From: Aquanectria penicillioides
Taxonomy: Eukaryota; Ascomycota; Sordariomycetes; Hypocreales; Nectriaceae
Direction: 5' to 3'
NCBI GenBank assembly: GCA_003415625.1
Contig: PYIU01000003.1
Coordinates: 2,728,001-2,792,000 of the forward strand
DNA: 64,000 nucleotides
The notes below the pieces were generated by a model, which searched no databases, was not told the DNA's origin, and saw only the letters and a list, made by a program, of their open reading frames with translations. The position numbers and the translations under genes were made by a program. Within the stretch, counting starts at the first letter, position 1; every line of letters starts with the position of its first letter. Below are positions 46,454 to 56,951 of this stretch, one piece after another.

Positions 46454-47512
46454 TCAAATCTCCATTCGTCCTGCAACGTCCTCACTCATGTATCTGTCGG
46501 AAGGCTTGTCGAGCATATCCATGTCGTCGATATCGTCATCTAGGTACTCATCGTCGGAGAATGCTACTAGGTCGCCATCCTCGCCGCGGTTCCAGAAGAG
46601 GCCGTCGTCGTTGACACCATCATCGTCCTCGTTGAATGGTACCAATTCGGCATTCTGGTCTCCCAGCCAGTAGTTAGCGCGCTTTTGAGCACCAGCAGAC
46701 GCAAGACCTCTTTGGCTGCTCCTCCCCACGTCCATGGGTCTCAAGCTTGGGCTTGTTGATGAGATGACCGGTACAACGCGGACGTAGAGGTATGCGACAC
46801 GCTTCAGGGCTCGGTTAAAGAAGAAGTAGTGGACGGCCCAAATGGCGCTCTCGTCCTCCTCAAAAGGGTCCGTATCGGGATGGTAACTGAAAATTGTACA
46901 CTCGTTCAAGTGCATCTCCTTGTCGATTAGCGACCAACATTGGGGCCCCAAACGGAGCTGGTTTCGCTGCCGAGAGATGACCCTAGTGACTTGGGCTCGA
47001 AGCTAGGTCGGACATTTTGGAGGATGGAGTCAAGGTTGACCATGACGCGACGTAGGTTCCTCTCACGCTTGAAGTCACCGGGGCGGAGGACGTGAGAGAA
47101 GTCGTAGTGAGGATGGCTCGCGTTCAACGTCGCAATCAAATAAGCAAATGTTCGGCGGCTCGAGAGGTCTGAGAGGGGACCGAAGGCACTAGAGTGGGAG
47201 AAGAGCTGCATGCTAGGTGAGGTCGCCAGCATGTGCTCCCGCTCTGGCGGTGATAGGCTTGCGCCGAGTTTTAGCAGAGCCTCGTGTTGTGAGTTGAGAT
47301 CCTTGTCGATGTTCTTGTATAGCTTCTTATCCGATCCTGTCGATTTCGTGGTATAGAGATCGCATCCGCCAGTGACGTTGCAGTCAGGAGTGTTGAAGTT
47401 CAGAGCGCCTGTTACGGCCTCGAAATCTTGCACCGGTAGGTACTGATGGGTGCTGGTGTCAGCAGGGTAAATGGTGAGTGTCGCGCGTCTCGTCGGTGTC
47501 GCATACCTTCAT
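46454..47512 (-). CDS. MAF1: Maf1, repressor of RNA polymerase III, frameshifted
   Basis: Exon 1 is only ATGAAG (47512-47507). The 64-nt intron begins gtatgc and ends atcag; exon 2 starts at 47442 with YLPVQDFEAVTGALNF. Maf1 carries TOR and stress signals to Pol III and shuts down tRNA and 5S synthesis. Hallmarks: NTPDCNVTGGCDLYTTK (A box), SSRRTFAYLIATLNASHPHY, DFSHVLRPGDF and, in a shifted frame, CWSLIDKEMHLNECTIF, FEEDESAIWAVHYFFFNRAL and KRVAYLYVRVVPV (B and C boxes). The tail is acidic (DDEYLDDDIDDMDM). The break lies between TSSVWGP and QCWSLID, within the GGGG/CCCC runs at 46942-46949; one more base there joins the frames and gives 331 residues. As written the first frame stops soon after the run. 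Confidence 0.9.
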
Positions 47513-47692
47513 ATTGTCTGGAGATTAGTGGTGCAGTTGGGATGCCTCAACAACGCGGCCTTGGCTTGGTCTGGGAGGGTGGATTGAGGCGGTGATGAGG
47601 TTGTTGATTGAGCGGTGCGCCCGGGGAAAGTGGATTGCGTCAGCGTGGGGACGGAGGTGGGCCGCAGCAGGAGGACAAGGTGAGACGTGTCG

Positions 47693-47716
47693 CGATGCGA
47701 TGCGATGCGATGCGAT
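47693..47716. repeat. (CGATG)n microsatellite
   Basis: Almost five perfect cgatg units lie in the MAF1 upstream region. Confidence 0.85.
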
Positions 47717-48164
47717 AAGGGGCGGGTGGGTAACGGTAGACGAGGCGGAAATGGAAGCGTCGCGAGGTGTTGAGAGGAAGCTGATTGCGGGCGCGAAGAA
47801 CGAGGGGATGGTGGGAGTTTGGAGTTCGGGGGGATTGAGTTGGATTGGATGGGCTGGCTTGATTGTCGGGAACAAGATCGCCGGAGCCTAGCCGGTTCGT
47901 GTGGGGTGTCGGAAGCGGTGCTGGACCCTGTGAATCTATCAAGTTGGGATTGATGACGAAAGCTAAAAGCTGTGTGAAGGTCGCAGACCAGCCGGAGGGG
48001 AATGAATTGGAAATTGGAATTGGCGGGCGAGAAGACGGAGAAATAGGATGTTGATGAATGCGGGCGGTGGCGACAGCAATGATGCTGGTGTCGGAGAATG
48101 AAGGGAAGGAAGGCGGAGAGGGAGGGAACAATGAGGGGCTCGGGACGGGAAGGAGAGATGATGA

Positions 48165-48184
48165 ATGGATGGATGGATGGATGG
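48165..48184. repeat. (ATGG)5 microsatellite
   Basis: Five perfect atgg units lie in the MAF1 upstream region. Confidence 0.9.
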
Positions 48185-49734
48185 AGGTGGATGGGAATCA
48201 CCGGCTGCCAATTGTCTGAGGTCAGCGAACGCACGAACGAACGAGCGGGTTTGGCTTGGTTCAACAACGTGTGAGTGAACTGATCTGGCCGGGGGCGGCG
48301 CTGGCACGGGGTCTCAAGGGAGCCACGAGGAGCCACGAGGAGCCAAGAGGAGCCATGGAGGGCCATGGGGAGCCACTTCGGGGCACTGAATCCACCCCAA
48401 ACGACGCACCCGGCCGGCTCGTCCGTGCTTGGATGTCTATCTTGGGGAAGCCTTGGAGCTGGACAGCCGAACAAACTGGGGCCGCCGCTATCGCTGCTGC
48501 CGTGCTGGATGGCTGCGCCTGGCTCGGGATTCGGGCGGGACTGGACTGGGGCTGATAGTCAACTGGGGGCCCTGTGAGGCGATCCACTCCATCCCTTCCC
48601 ATCCCCATCAACCGCCAAACACCTGTACTGCGCTCCCAGCATTAGTAGGTACGCATGTAAGATACCTGCTGTAGTTGATGCCAGGTAGCACAGCTGCACA
48701 GTCGCGGTTGGTAAATGGCTGCTTATCCACCTGTGCACCGCCCTGAGTATTGGGGTTTTCGGCCTCGGGCCCCAAAGTCCCCAACGCCTCCAATCCAATC
48801 GATGGCTCCATGCTGGGGCCAAAGCTAAAAGGGGGGCGATTAACGCCGCTTCACCAGCTCCTGTCGTCGCAGTGGCAGCGAATAGGACAGGACCGTGTCA
48901 CCACGAGCCCCCGTATCGTACTCTCGCATCGTTCATCCTGCATCATCGTTCTGCTTCTCATCGGAAACTTCGTGCACTAGGAAATGAGGGTTCAGTCATG
49001 AGTCCAACATCTGTTGGCAAGGAACGCGTTGGCATTAACATTCGTCTCTGTTTCTTGGGCGGGATACCCAGAGCGGTTGAGTCCGGTTTGTCGAGCGTGC
49101 GAAGGAGGCCAACGTGCCGATCTTGGAGGGCTTCAGTGGCATGAGACGATATTGGGTTGGAGTGGATGCGATGGTCAGGAATAGATGCCATCATCATTCG
49201 CATATCATTCCCCCTTTATCCCTTTTCTCTTCCTCTTCTGCATGCGCCCATTTGGTCGCAATAACCTCGCCGATTGGCTTTGCTCGTGAATGCCGGCCCT
49301 TGTCAGCGCCGTTGGTCTCCTCGCTTCGCCGAGTCGCTCGTTCGCTAGTGGATGTTTTCCCGTGGCTCCTAAGCCTCGTCTCTTGATATGAAAGAGGGTG
49401 GTTTTCCACCGTCCAAGATCTACAAACAAGGCCACCTCGGCCCAAATAAACTCCCAAACACCACCTGCGCCGGTTCCCACGATGCATATCATACGTGTCC
49501 TCTCTTCCCATTGAAGAGATTGCTCAGCCGCCTGAGAATTCCCTGTTATAACAGTCCAACATTCTCGAGTGACTCCTTGATTTCATCCGAGACCTATAAT
49601 GTCCACAGTCAATTCTCGATAAGCACATACATGCGGACGAGATTCCTTCTTCACCGGCCTCTGAGGCGTCGCTCGGTCGGTTCGTGACATGTGTCGAATC
49701 GGGCCAGGCAGCCATCTCGGGCGTTGGGGGGTGT

Positions 49735-50534
49735 CTACATGATCTTGGTGACTTCGTCCTCGACCTTGATAGGGGGGGCTTAATGTTAGCATGCACGATG
49801 CAACTTGGTCGGGTCGAGGGACGCAGTGTCGTCACCACCAAAAAGGAAAAAAAACCACATCGCTAGGTAGGAAATGGCCCATCGCTACATACCTCCATGT
49901 CCTCAAGGGAGTCTTGTTGTCCAATGCACCGGAGCACATTCTTCTTGCTACTCTCCTGAAGCTCGCCCGCAAGCAGCAATTCATCCAGGATGTAGTACGC
50001 CTTGGTGAAGGAAAAGATGATGTCCAGCTCGCACACGTTTCCATAATACTTGTCCATCTGCTCGACGTATCGGTGGATGATTTCAAGGGTGATCAGCTCG
50101 TTGTCTTCGGAGGAGCAGCCGGCGATGAAGAATAACGAAGCATAGCGACGGTATACAATCTTAGTGTCTGTATTGAAGTTGTTAGGGCGTCTCCGTCAGG
50201 AAGGATAAAGCTCCAGGCTTGCAGGGAGGACACCGACCCTTATATTCCAGGAAGTTGCACATGCGTGTTCGGCGGGCCAGGACAAGCTGGGAGACGTCCT
50301 TGACGATCTTTGCCTTGTCCTTGGGGACAGGGTCGTGAACCATTTGGCAAGACGCTAAATACAAAAGTCAGCTAGGTCTAACTCAGGTTCAAGCAGCTTT
50401 GGGAGTTGGCGACGCACCACTTTGCCTTGGCGGGACAGGAGAATGAGATAACTGGGGGTTCAACGTCAGTGGTCGGAATGGGCGAGTGCGAGGGCGAGGG
50501 CGATCAGCCTTGGAGGAGCGTACTGGATCGCCAT
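49735..50534 (-). CDS. APS1: AP-1 clathrin adaptor complex small subunit sigma, frameshifted
   Basis: Five exons: 50534-50524 (11 nt, MAI+CA), 50451-50418 ([12 protein letters not shown]), 50354-50238 (RLAKWFTTL... NFLEYK), 50167-49893 ([14 protein letters not shown] ... DSLEDME) and 49764-49735 (VEDEVTKIM). Introns are 72, 63, 70 and 128 nt; the last has gctaac before its aag acceptor. Hallmarks are [38 protein letters not shown] and [20 protein letters not shown]. The subunit belongs to the AP-1 complex, which sorts cargo at the trans-Golgi and endosomes. Exon 3 is one base short: after TTLSP the conserved [10 protein letters not shown] is in another frame. One more base in the G-run at 50323-50326 (plus) restores a 155-residue protein, the family's usual size. 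Confidence 0.9.
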
Positions 50535-51853
50535 TGTGACGGAATTTCACGTCACCGAGCCGGCTTGGAGACGTGCAGCAGAGCGCAGAAACGAGGAGAG
50601 GTTTCGAGTAGGCGGGTGGGCGACAAGATGGAGTTGCAATTCTGGACACGGAGCAATTTTGGCGGGTTGGTGACGAGCGGGCCCAGCTCTCCTCAGTCAA
50701 GTGAGCATCAAGTGCGGTCAGGACGAGCTGACTTAGGCAGGCACCAAGTAATTTCCTACCACCTGCAGCGCGGCCAATGAAGAAAGGCTCTGCTCCACCT
50801 CCAAGCTTTCAGCGGGCGAGTCCCCTAACACGCTCATCCCGCAGAACAGGCACTCACCATACGACCAGTTACCGTAGCAGGTTATCCTGCCTGAATTCTG
50901 CATTGTTTCAGCGGCACCCAAGCCTAGCATCACAAGAGCTTTGTCCCGGCTATTGGGGACTTGCCTGCCTGCCCAACAACGGTCAATGTAAGATGCGGTA
51001 CAACCTGTCCCACAGCGACTTGCCTGCCAACCCCTAGGTATGTATGCGCAGCCCACGAAGCGTGATTATTATTCCAAACTTGGCTCACGCCTTGCATCGT
51101 TTCATTTTGCCTCACCCACCTAGGTACCTACCTACCTAAGTTATTGGCCTGCATATGTGCCACGCTTGGTCCTCGGCGAGGTACATATCTCGGCAGGGTA
51201 TACCTAGGTCCTCGACTCCTCGTGAGGGCACTACGTAGGTGACTGGTAGACTGGGCATCGAGAAGACACTACCTACCCCGCCTGAATATTTCATCACCAC
51301 CGCGTATGCGCCATGTACGGACTACACCCACCACGAGATATATATGCGAGGGACGGCTTTATGGCGCTCTTTGAGCCATATGCACACAACATTTCCTGCC
51401 TGCCGACCTCCCGCTCTCCGCTCGCCAGTTCAATGCGATCCATCGTCGCACGCCCTGCATCTAACATGACAACATGTCGCCGCTATTCCTCATTGTGTGA
51501 TTTGTGATTACTCTATTCCGTCGAGGAGCAAAGTGACATTACTAATGATCCGCCCCCCTCTCACACTCACCCCACGCTCTCCCGGGTCCCCAAGCCCGCT
51601 CCGAACCACCGGAGGGTGGGAGCTAGCTGGTAGCCCGCTGTCGACTGGCCCTGATAAAGACTATTTCGGCCGCCGCATGTCTTTCCGAGTTTGCGCCTGG
51701 AAGACGCCGAAATTTTTCGTCGCCCGCCCCGTCGCTCCTAGGATCTACCTCTTTGGGCCTTGATTGATTTTACACCTCCTCTCCTTCCTCCAATCCTCCC
51801 ATCACTTCCTCACAAGGCTTCCGTCCCATTCAAATATATATATATCCCTCGCC
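50535..51853. promoter_or_regulatory. Divergent promoter region APS1/GCLM
   Basis: These 1.3 kb lie between divergent genes. Repeated acctaggtacctacctaccta tracts near 51118-51140 and 51200 are common in Sordariomycete intergenic DNA. The GCLM leader (51770-51853) is CT-rich and ends in atatatatatatccctcgcc before the ATG. No gene was found. Confidence 0.5.
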
Positions 51854-52857
51854 ATGACCAAACTCATTCTATCAACGGGGTATGTAAACTTGAAGCGCAT
51901 GCGCGCATTAACCCTTGAGTTTGATGCTGACAAACTCCCTTGTGCAGCAATGTCATGTCCGCGGGCCCCTCCGTTATTCGCAAACCAGGTGCCGCTTCCA
52001 GATCCAACCTCGAGCTCGTCAACTCCCTCCGAGACAACTTCGCTGAGGCTCAGCGCGACTATGCGACCCATGAGTCTTCCACAAATGGCTTCATGAACGG
52101 CACTGCCTCTGGCAACGCTGCTGTCGAAGTTTGGACCGAGAGTGACAACTCAACCCTGTACATCCCCCGCATCAATTGGCACGCCGCGGGGCTGCAGGAG
52201 GAGCCTAGTCAGTATGAGATCACAGTCAAGCTGTTTTTTCTACCAGGCTGCCCTGTGACAGAACGTGAGCAATATGCTAGAGAAGCGCTGGACTTGGTCC
52301 GGAAAGAGTTGAACATTGAGACCATCGATTTGCTCGTTGCGTCGTTCCCCGGCGTGTCCTTTGAAGGTAATTGTGAGTGGGAGGCCGACAAGGCAAATGG
52401 CCAAAAGGGTAATCTACAAGAGGAGCTTTCGACATGGAAGGTATTCGAGGAGCTGCACAAGCAGGGTCTTGTCAAACGGCTGGGTGTCGCCGAGTTTGGC
52501 AGCGCCAAGCTGGGTGCTTTCATTGAGAAGGCGGCAATCCCGCCTGTCATCGACCAAATTAATCTTCGCAATTGCTGCGATGTCCCCCCTCCGCTAAAGT
52601 CCCTTGCCGAGGAGCAGGGCATTGAGTTGCACGTTCACAGCGATTCCACCGACATCCTGCCCCAGGGAACTTTGCGGGAGCTGCTGAGCCACGGGCCCAA
52701 GGGTGCGGGTGTGCTTGCCGACGCCGCCCACAATGGTGCAGGTCTCCAGGGCGAAATTTCCCCTCAGTGGGTTGTTAGGTACACGGCGTTTGTCAAGGAT
52801 CGAGGCGTCATCGAAAACAAGGGGTATTTTGCAGGAGCCGAGCTCGTCAGTTCCTAA
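51854..52857 (+). CDS. Glutamate-cysteine ligase modifier (regulatory) subunit, aldo/keto reductase-like
   Basis: Exons 51854-51879 and 51948-52857 give 311 residues. Exon 1 codes MTKLILSTG; the 68-nt intron starts gtatgt, has gctgac, and ends tgcag, restoring GNVMSAGPSVIRKPG. The fold is aldo/keto reductase-like: TIDLLVASFPGVSFEG, a region with WKVFEELHKQGLVKRLGVAE, then VIDQINLRNCC and GIELHVHSDS. This matches the glutamate-cysteine ligase regulatory subunit (GCLM), an inactive relative of the reductases that binds the catalytic subunit and raises its affinity for glutamate in glutathione synthesis. The normal catalytic Tyr/Lys pair was not seen, as expected for GCLM. Another aldo/keto-type protein remains possible but less likely. 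Confidence 0.82.
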
Positions 52858-53085
52858 AGTCAGCATCGGCGCTGAGTGAGATTGGGGGGGGGGCTGAGGA
52901 CGAGGGTGAGCATATACGAACGGACATCTCTGATACCATGTGATGGGCCGTGGTGGATTTTGTCCTTTGATTTCCAAATTTCCAAATAGCGAGCATCAGA
53001 CACACGGAGTTTTTAGACGATAAGGCAGGGAAATTGGCTGCAAGACGGCATTTTCTTTCTTTTTTTGTTCTTGGTTCTTTGTTCC

Positions 53086-53101
53086 TTTTTTTTTTTTTTT
53101 T
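53086..53101. repeat. T16 homopolymer
   Basis: A run of sixteen T lies in the 3' region of BUD32. Its length is unreliable given the homopolymer losses seen elsewhere in this window. Confidence 0.8.
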
Positions 53102-53113
53102 GTTTCTTTCCTT

Positions 53114-53919
53114 TTAGCCTAGCATGCTCCGTTTCCGCCCTCTCATCCGAACGTCTTCCAGCTTCTTGAGGACCGTCGGAGCCTGTTTAAAGGTCCCCTT
53201 GTATGCATCCAACAGCTCAGGGAAGACGCACTCTGCCCGCGGGTGAGTGCTGCCAAACGCCCTCTCCAGCACGTAAAGATCTACTGCCCGGTCCTCTTCT
53301 GAGATGCTGCCACTCGCCAGTCCCAGGTCAATTATGACCACCTCACCGCCCAAAAGCTTCTGACCATCTACATTTTCGCTACCTGGTATCGGGTTCAACA
53401 TCATGTTACTGGTGGTCAGATCGCCGTGCACAATGCCGACCTGGTGCATCTTGCCGACGGCAGTCCCCATCCGCCTCATCAGGTCCTTGAGTTCGGCATC
53501 ATCCTCAATTCCCTCGGTCCGCTTGCCCAGTCGCTCATTGATCTTGGCTCGAACTGGACCGCCGTGTATCCATTCCAGCATCAACCACCCCCCGTTCTCG
53601 TCAACGGCGTAGACAGCAGGCACCCTCACACCATCACGACGGCATTTGGCCAAAATCCGGGCCTCGGACAGTATACGGTGTTTCGTTAGCCGCTGGTCGA
53701 GAGTCGGGTGTCGCCAGGGCTTAGGTGGGCGGTATTTAAGAGCGCAGGGGATGTCGGGCAGCAAGTAGGTGCTTCTGTAGAGGCGACCCTCGGCACCTTG
53801 GGTGATGAGGGTTGGCGGGGTCGACGCGGGGTATTCGAGAATCTTTGGGAGGGGAATTGGTGCGTCTGCGGCGCGGCGACGGCGACGGCGACGGCGGGCT
53901 CTGCGGACGACGTCGCCAT
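53114..53919 (-). CDS. BUD32: Bud32/PRPK atypical kinase of the KEOPS complex, frameshifted
   Basis: The start at 53919 gives MATSSAEPAVAVAVAAPQTH; after about 24 codons the kinase sequence continues in another frame (LPKILEYP, LITQGAEGRLYRSTYL, CALKYRPPKPWRHPTLD). One more base in the G-run at 53851-53854 (plus) joins them and gives 268 residues, right for Bud32. Kinase hallmarks: catalytic Lys in ALKYRPPKPW, LTKHRILSEARIL, MLEWIHGGPVR, the HGDLTTSNMM loop, VIIDLGLAS (DFG position) and the C-terminal RMRGRKRSMLG, where the Arg-rich end is typical of Bud32. It acts with Kae1, Cgi121 and Pcc1 in t6A modification of tRNA. Without the correction the kinase frame extends upstream to 54262 through implausible Arg-rich sequence, which would mislead gene callers. 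Confidence 0.88.
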
Positions 53920-54984
53920 GGTCGCTAGTCGTAGCTCGTGCGCGTCTATCGCTTCGATCGGTGGTTATGTGAAGGGAATCAAGTAGTCGACGAAGTTGCG
54001 GTGGAACAGCAGACGGAGTCGTGTGATTCAGACAGGCTGTGAAGCGAGTGCAGGTACCGTGGAAGGTGAAGGTGAAGATTTGGTGGATGATTGGGACCAC
54101 GCGGCGGCCTGCAGTGCGGCCTGAGATTTTTGCGACGGGACAGTAGAACCTGCGACTAGGTTTCGCTGCGCGATGAACGACATGGAAACCTAGCCCAATC
54201 CCATGGCACAGGCCGACAGCAAGAGTCCACCGTAGTGCGTCCAGAAGGACATGAAAGTGCACGAATGGTTGGAGGAGGCAGTGGGTGAGCGACTCAGGAT
54301 GCGCTGCCGGCCAGATCCATCTCCACCGATAGTGGGCGAACTGGTATTGAACCTAAAAAATTGCATAGTCGCAGCACTGTAAGTAAGGTATGGTGCTGCC
54401 CCCCATTGAAGCCCAGCCCACCAACCCCCCAAACCACCAAAATTCTTAGGGCGAGACCACATCGTCACCAAACCTGCACTGCTGCATAGTATCACACAGC
54501 GGTTATAGTCATATTGTCTCTCATCCTTTTGCCCCCCCTTTTGCCCCCTCTTCTCCCTCTCCGGGCCTTCCGCTTTGGCAATGGTGCGCCCCTCTCTCAA
54601 GTGAGAGAGACCCCGTCGCCACCAGCCTCTCGCTTCTGGCCTGGGTAAATCCACACGTTTCCCACGCCATGTGACACTGGGCGTTAGCTGCAGCTACAAG
54701 GGGGGAGGGGGGGCATCCCAGCCATCCACGCCAAGTGGCCGGTCACTGATACTGGGGACGAATGTGGTAGTCGGCTTGCGCAACAGGACCTATAGCGAGC
54801 GGACCCAACGGCGCACACAAATGCGACTGCGCTTTCGCTTTTGCCGCTTGCCATTGCTTTTCGTCATTACTTGCCTCCTGTCGTGCGCTGGGCGATCCTG
54901 CTTCTCTTTTTCCCCCAGAGACCAGACCATGCACGATAGCCTCACCCTCCGCCTCGACCTGCCATCCAGACGCTCAGCTACATC
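53920..54984. promoter_or_regulatory. Divergent promoter region of BUD32 and the anchored protein gene
   Basis: About 1 kb. A ccccccttttgccccc tract lies near 54532-54549 and ggggggaggggggg near 54700. The right end (54890-54984) is CT-rich leader. No gene was seen. Confidence 0.5.
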
Positions 54985-55716
54985 ATGGCCGAGTCCGGCT
55001 CCCTTCAGTGGACCATCATACTCGTCCTGACCGCTCTTTTGCTATCCGCCGTCGTCCTCGCCCAGATCGCCTCCGTATACACAGCTGCATACCTAGCCGC
55101 GCCTCAGGAGATTGCTACCTTTCTCGACACGGCCGATTTTTCTGTCCAGGAAAATGAGAGCTACGATCGCGATGTCGCCAAGGTGCAGCGTCTCGAGGAC
55201 AAGATCCGTCTAAGTCAACTACTCCGAGAAATCCAGAAGGCTGGCGATGATTTGCGAGAGGACCTCAACGCCATGTTGATTGAGGAGGGTACTACACAGC
55301 TGAGAACCAGCGCAAGGCTTCTGTGGGCGTCGAAGCGATCGCAGCTGGCAGATCGAGTGCGGAGGCTCGACCTATTGCGCATGCGCTTTCTTGTCGTCTA
55401 CATGGGCATCATCACCTCACACTCTGAGAAGCAAACCCCCGCTGCCGCACCAAAGGTTGAACCGGAGAAGTCAATACCCATCCCCCATATCCCCATACGG
55501 CCAACTCTTCCCAAGGGCCTAACTGAGAGTATCATCAACCGTCCTCCGCTTCGTAGGTTGACGACACAGGCCGTCGGTCACCAGGAGCATATCCACACCA
55601 CACCCCAGAAGAAGGGCTGGGCTGGTGTAGTTGAGGAACTTCAAACATCCCCCCGGATGCACAAACGTCATGCCTCAATCGAGCGCGCCATGTCAAGATC
55701 ATCGAGGTCACCTTGA
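54985..55716 (+). CDS. N-terminally anchored protein with coiled coil, unknown function
   Basis: A single exon gives 243 residues. One N-terminal hydrophobic helix (WTIILVLTALLLSAVVLAQI) is followed by VYTAAYLAAPQEIATFLDTA. A charged helical region of about 90 residues (VQRLEDKIRLSQLLREIQKA) comes next, then a second weakly hydrophobic stretch (MRFLVVYMGII). The tail is Pro- and Arg-rich and ends in MSRSSRSP. The protein probably sits in an internal membrane with its coiled coil in the cytosol. I do not recognise the family. The start at 54985 is supported because the helix follows at once. The frame is clean and uninterrupted, which supports a real gene. Confidence 0.65.
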   Translation: MAESGSLQWTIILVLTALLLSAVVLAQIASVYTAAYLAAPQEIATFLDTADFSVQENESYDRDVAKVQRLEDKIRLSQLLREIQKAGDDLREDLNAMLIEEGTTQLRTSARLLWASKRSQLADRVRRLDLLRMRFLVVYMGIITSHSEKQTPAAAPKVEPEKSIPIPHIPIRPTLPKGLTESIINRPPLRRLTTQAVGHQEHIHTTPQKKGWAGVVEELQTSPRMHKRHASIERAMSRSSRSP

Positions 55717-56266
55717 TCAGGGAGTTTACCGAGTCCCGATCTTGGGCACATTTTCTTTGTTGGCATCCGGTTTCATTGGCAGGGCATAATCACACGGCTA
55801 GCTTGGTTTTGTGCGAATCGCACACACGAGCATCAGGCATTGAGCGGCGTTCTGGCACGGCGAACTAGCCCGCATCATTTACGAACAACACATTCTAAAA
55901 ACAGACTACAGACTCGGATCCTTTTGTCGCGACGTTGGGAGGCTGGTTTCTTTACGAGGGATGACTGTATGAAGCGCGAGCATGTTGAGGGTTCTGGGGA
56001 GTTAGGGTTTCTTCACTTCACTTCAAATAGATGGGATACCCCTACTGCGTGGCCTTAAGCCCCAGTCCTTCTCCTTTTTTTCCCCTTTACTCTTTTAAAA
56101 TTCGGTTTTCTTTTTTGGTTCTATTTTGTTTTTGTCTTGTTTTTTGCCTTCTGGTCTCTTGTTTTCACATTGCTTCTTTTCATTCGCACATACCCCATTT
56201 CTTTTTCGTCCGTTGTCTTGACCTGTTCGTTTTGGTTAGCCGAGGTGGTTACCCTCCTCAGCCAAT
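55717..56266. other. Convergent 3' spacer
   Basis: The spacer is T-rich (56060-56220) between convergent genes. No gene was recognised. Confidence 0.5.
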
Positions 56267-56951
56267 TCAATGAGACGCAGCGTCAGGACCGGTAGCATTC
56301 CTCTCCCCGACTGCGTGAATGTTAGGACTAGATCTTTCATGAATATGACTTTTATGTTTAGACTCACCATCGAGTGCCACGAGGAAGCGACTCACGCAGT
56401 TGTAGCATGCAACCTGACACCGGGTGTTAGCCAAGACAAGAACCACGTAGACAGACATGTCAACCCCTTACAGTTGCTGTGAGCTCAACAATTTCTTGTT
56501 CGTTGAAGAAGGTCCGAAGACGGTCAAAAGTCTCATCTTTGACCTGCACGTGCCTCGTCATTTCCTCGGTATACAGAACCACAGCCCAGAGCTTCTCTGT
56601 CAGCGCTTCTGGACGCTCACCGAGCGTCTCTTGCTTGATGGCCTCCATGCCGGTCTCGGGGACTCCTCCCTTCACGGCCAATGGGGCATGGTGTGACCAT
56701 TCATACCATGCCTTGTTGCAGACGGCGATTCTCGAAATGGCGATTTCTCGCACGTCATCTGACAGGGAGTTCTTGGTGCGCACGGCGCCGAGGAACGAGT
56801 TCCAGCCATCGGCAATCGAGGGCGCATGCAGAAGAGTGAGGTCGAGGGGTTGGAGAGGACGAGGGTTTCGTCGGGCCTTGATGCGCTCAACAATTGCCGC
56901 TTCCTCCTCGGTCTTGGTCGGGACAGGATCGGTGACGTAGGGTAGTCTCAT
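56267..56951 (-). CDS. Carboxymuconolactone decarboxylase/AhpD-like protein
   Basis: Exons 56951-56472, 56413-56368 and 56310-56267 give 189 residues; both introns (58 and 57 nt) have standard ends (gtaagg...tcag; gtgagt...gcag). The start MRLPYVTDPVPTKTEEEAAI fits the family N-terminus. The core is an all-helical CMD domain: LLHAPSIADGWNSFLGAVRT, REIAISRIAVCNKAWYEWSH, then LTAT joined across the intron to VACYNCVSRFLVALDVG. Only one Cys is present in the AVCNKAWYEWSHH motif, so the CxxC peroxidase pair of AhpD is missing and a decarboxylase-like or unknown activity is more likely. The frame stays open upstream to a Met at 57119, adding 56 residues that look like a mitochondrial presequence. 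Confidence 0.82.

Larger units (their letters stand above)
47513..49734. promoter_or_regulatory. MAF1 upstream region and AP-1 sigma 3' region
   Basis: The minus strand upstream of MAF1 stays open for 321 codons and ends in a stop overlapping the MAF1 start (ATGA). It is Pro/Ser/His-rich with no domain and looks like leader sequence. Repeats include (CGATG)n at 47693-47716, (ATGG)5 at 48165-48184 and four gagccacgaggagcc-like units near 48318-48375. The right part, 48.6-49.7 kb, shows no gene. Confidence 0.5.

Noticed and set aside
47509..48474. 321-codon minus frame upstream of MAF1 as a protein gene
   Set aside because: Ser/Pro/His-rich repeats from CT-rich DNA; treated as the MAF1 leader.
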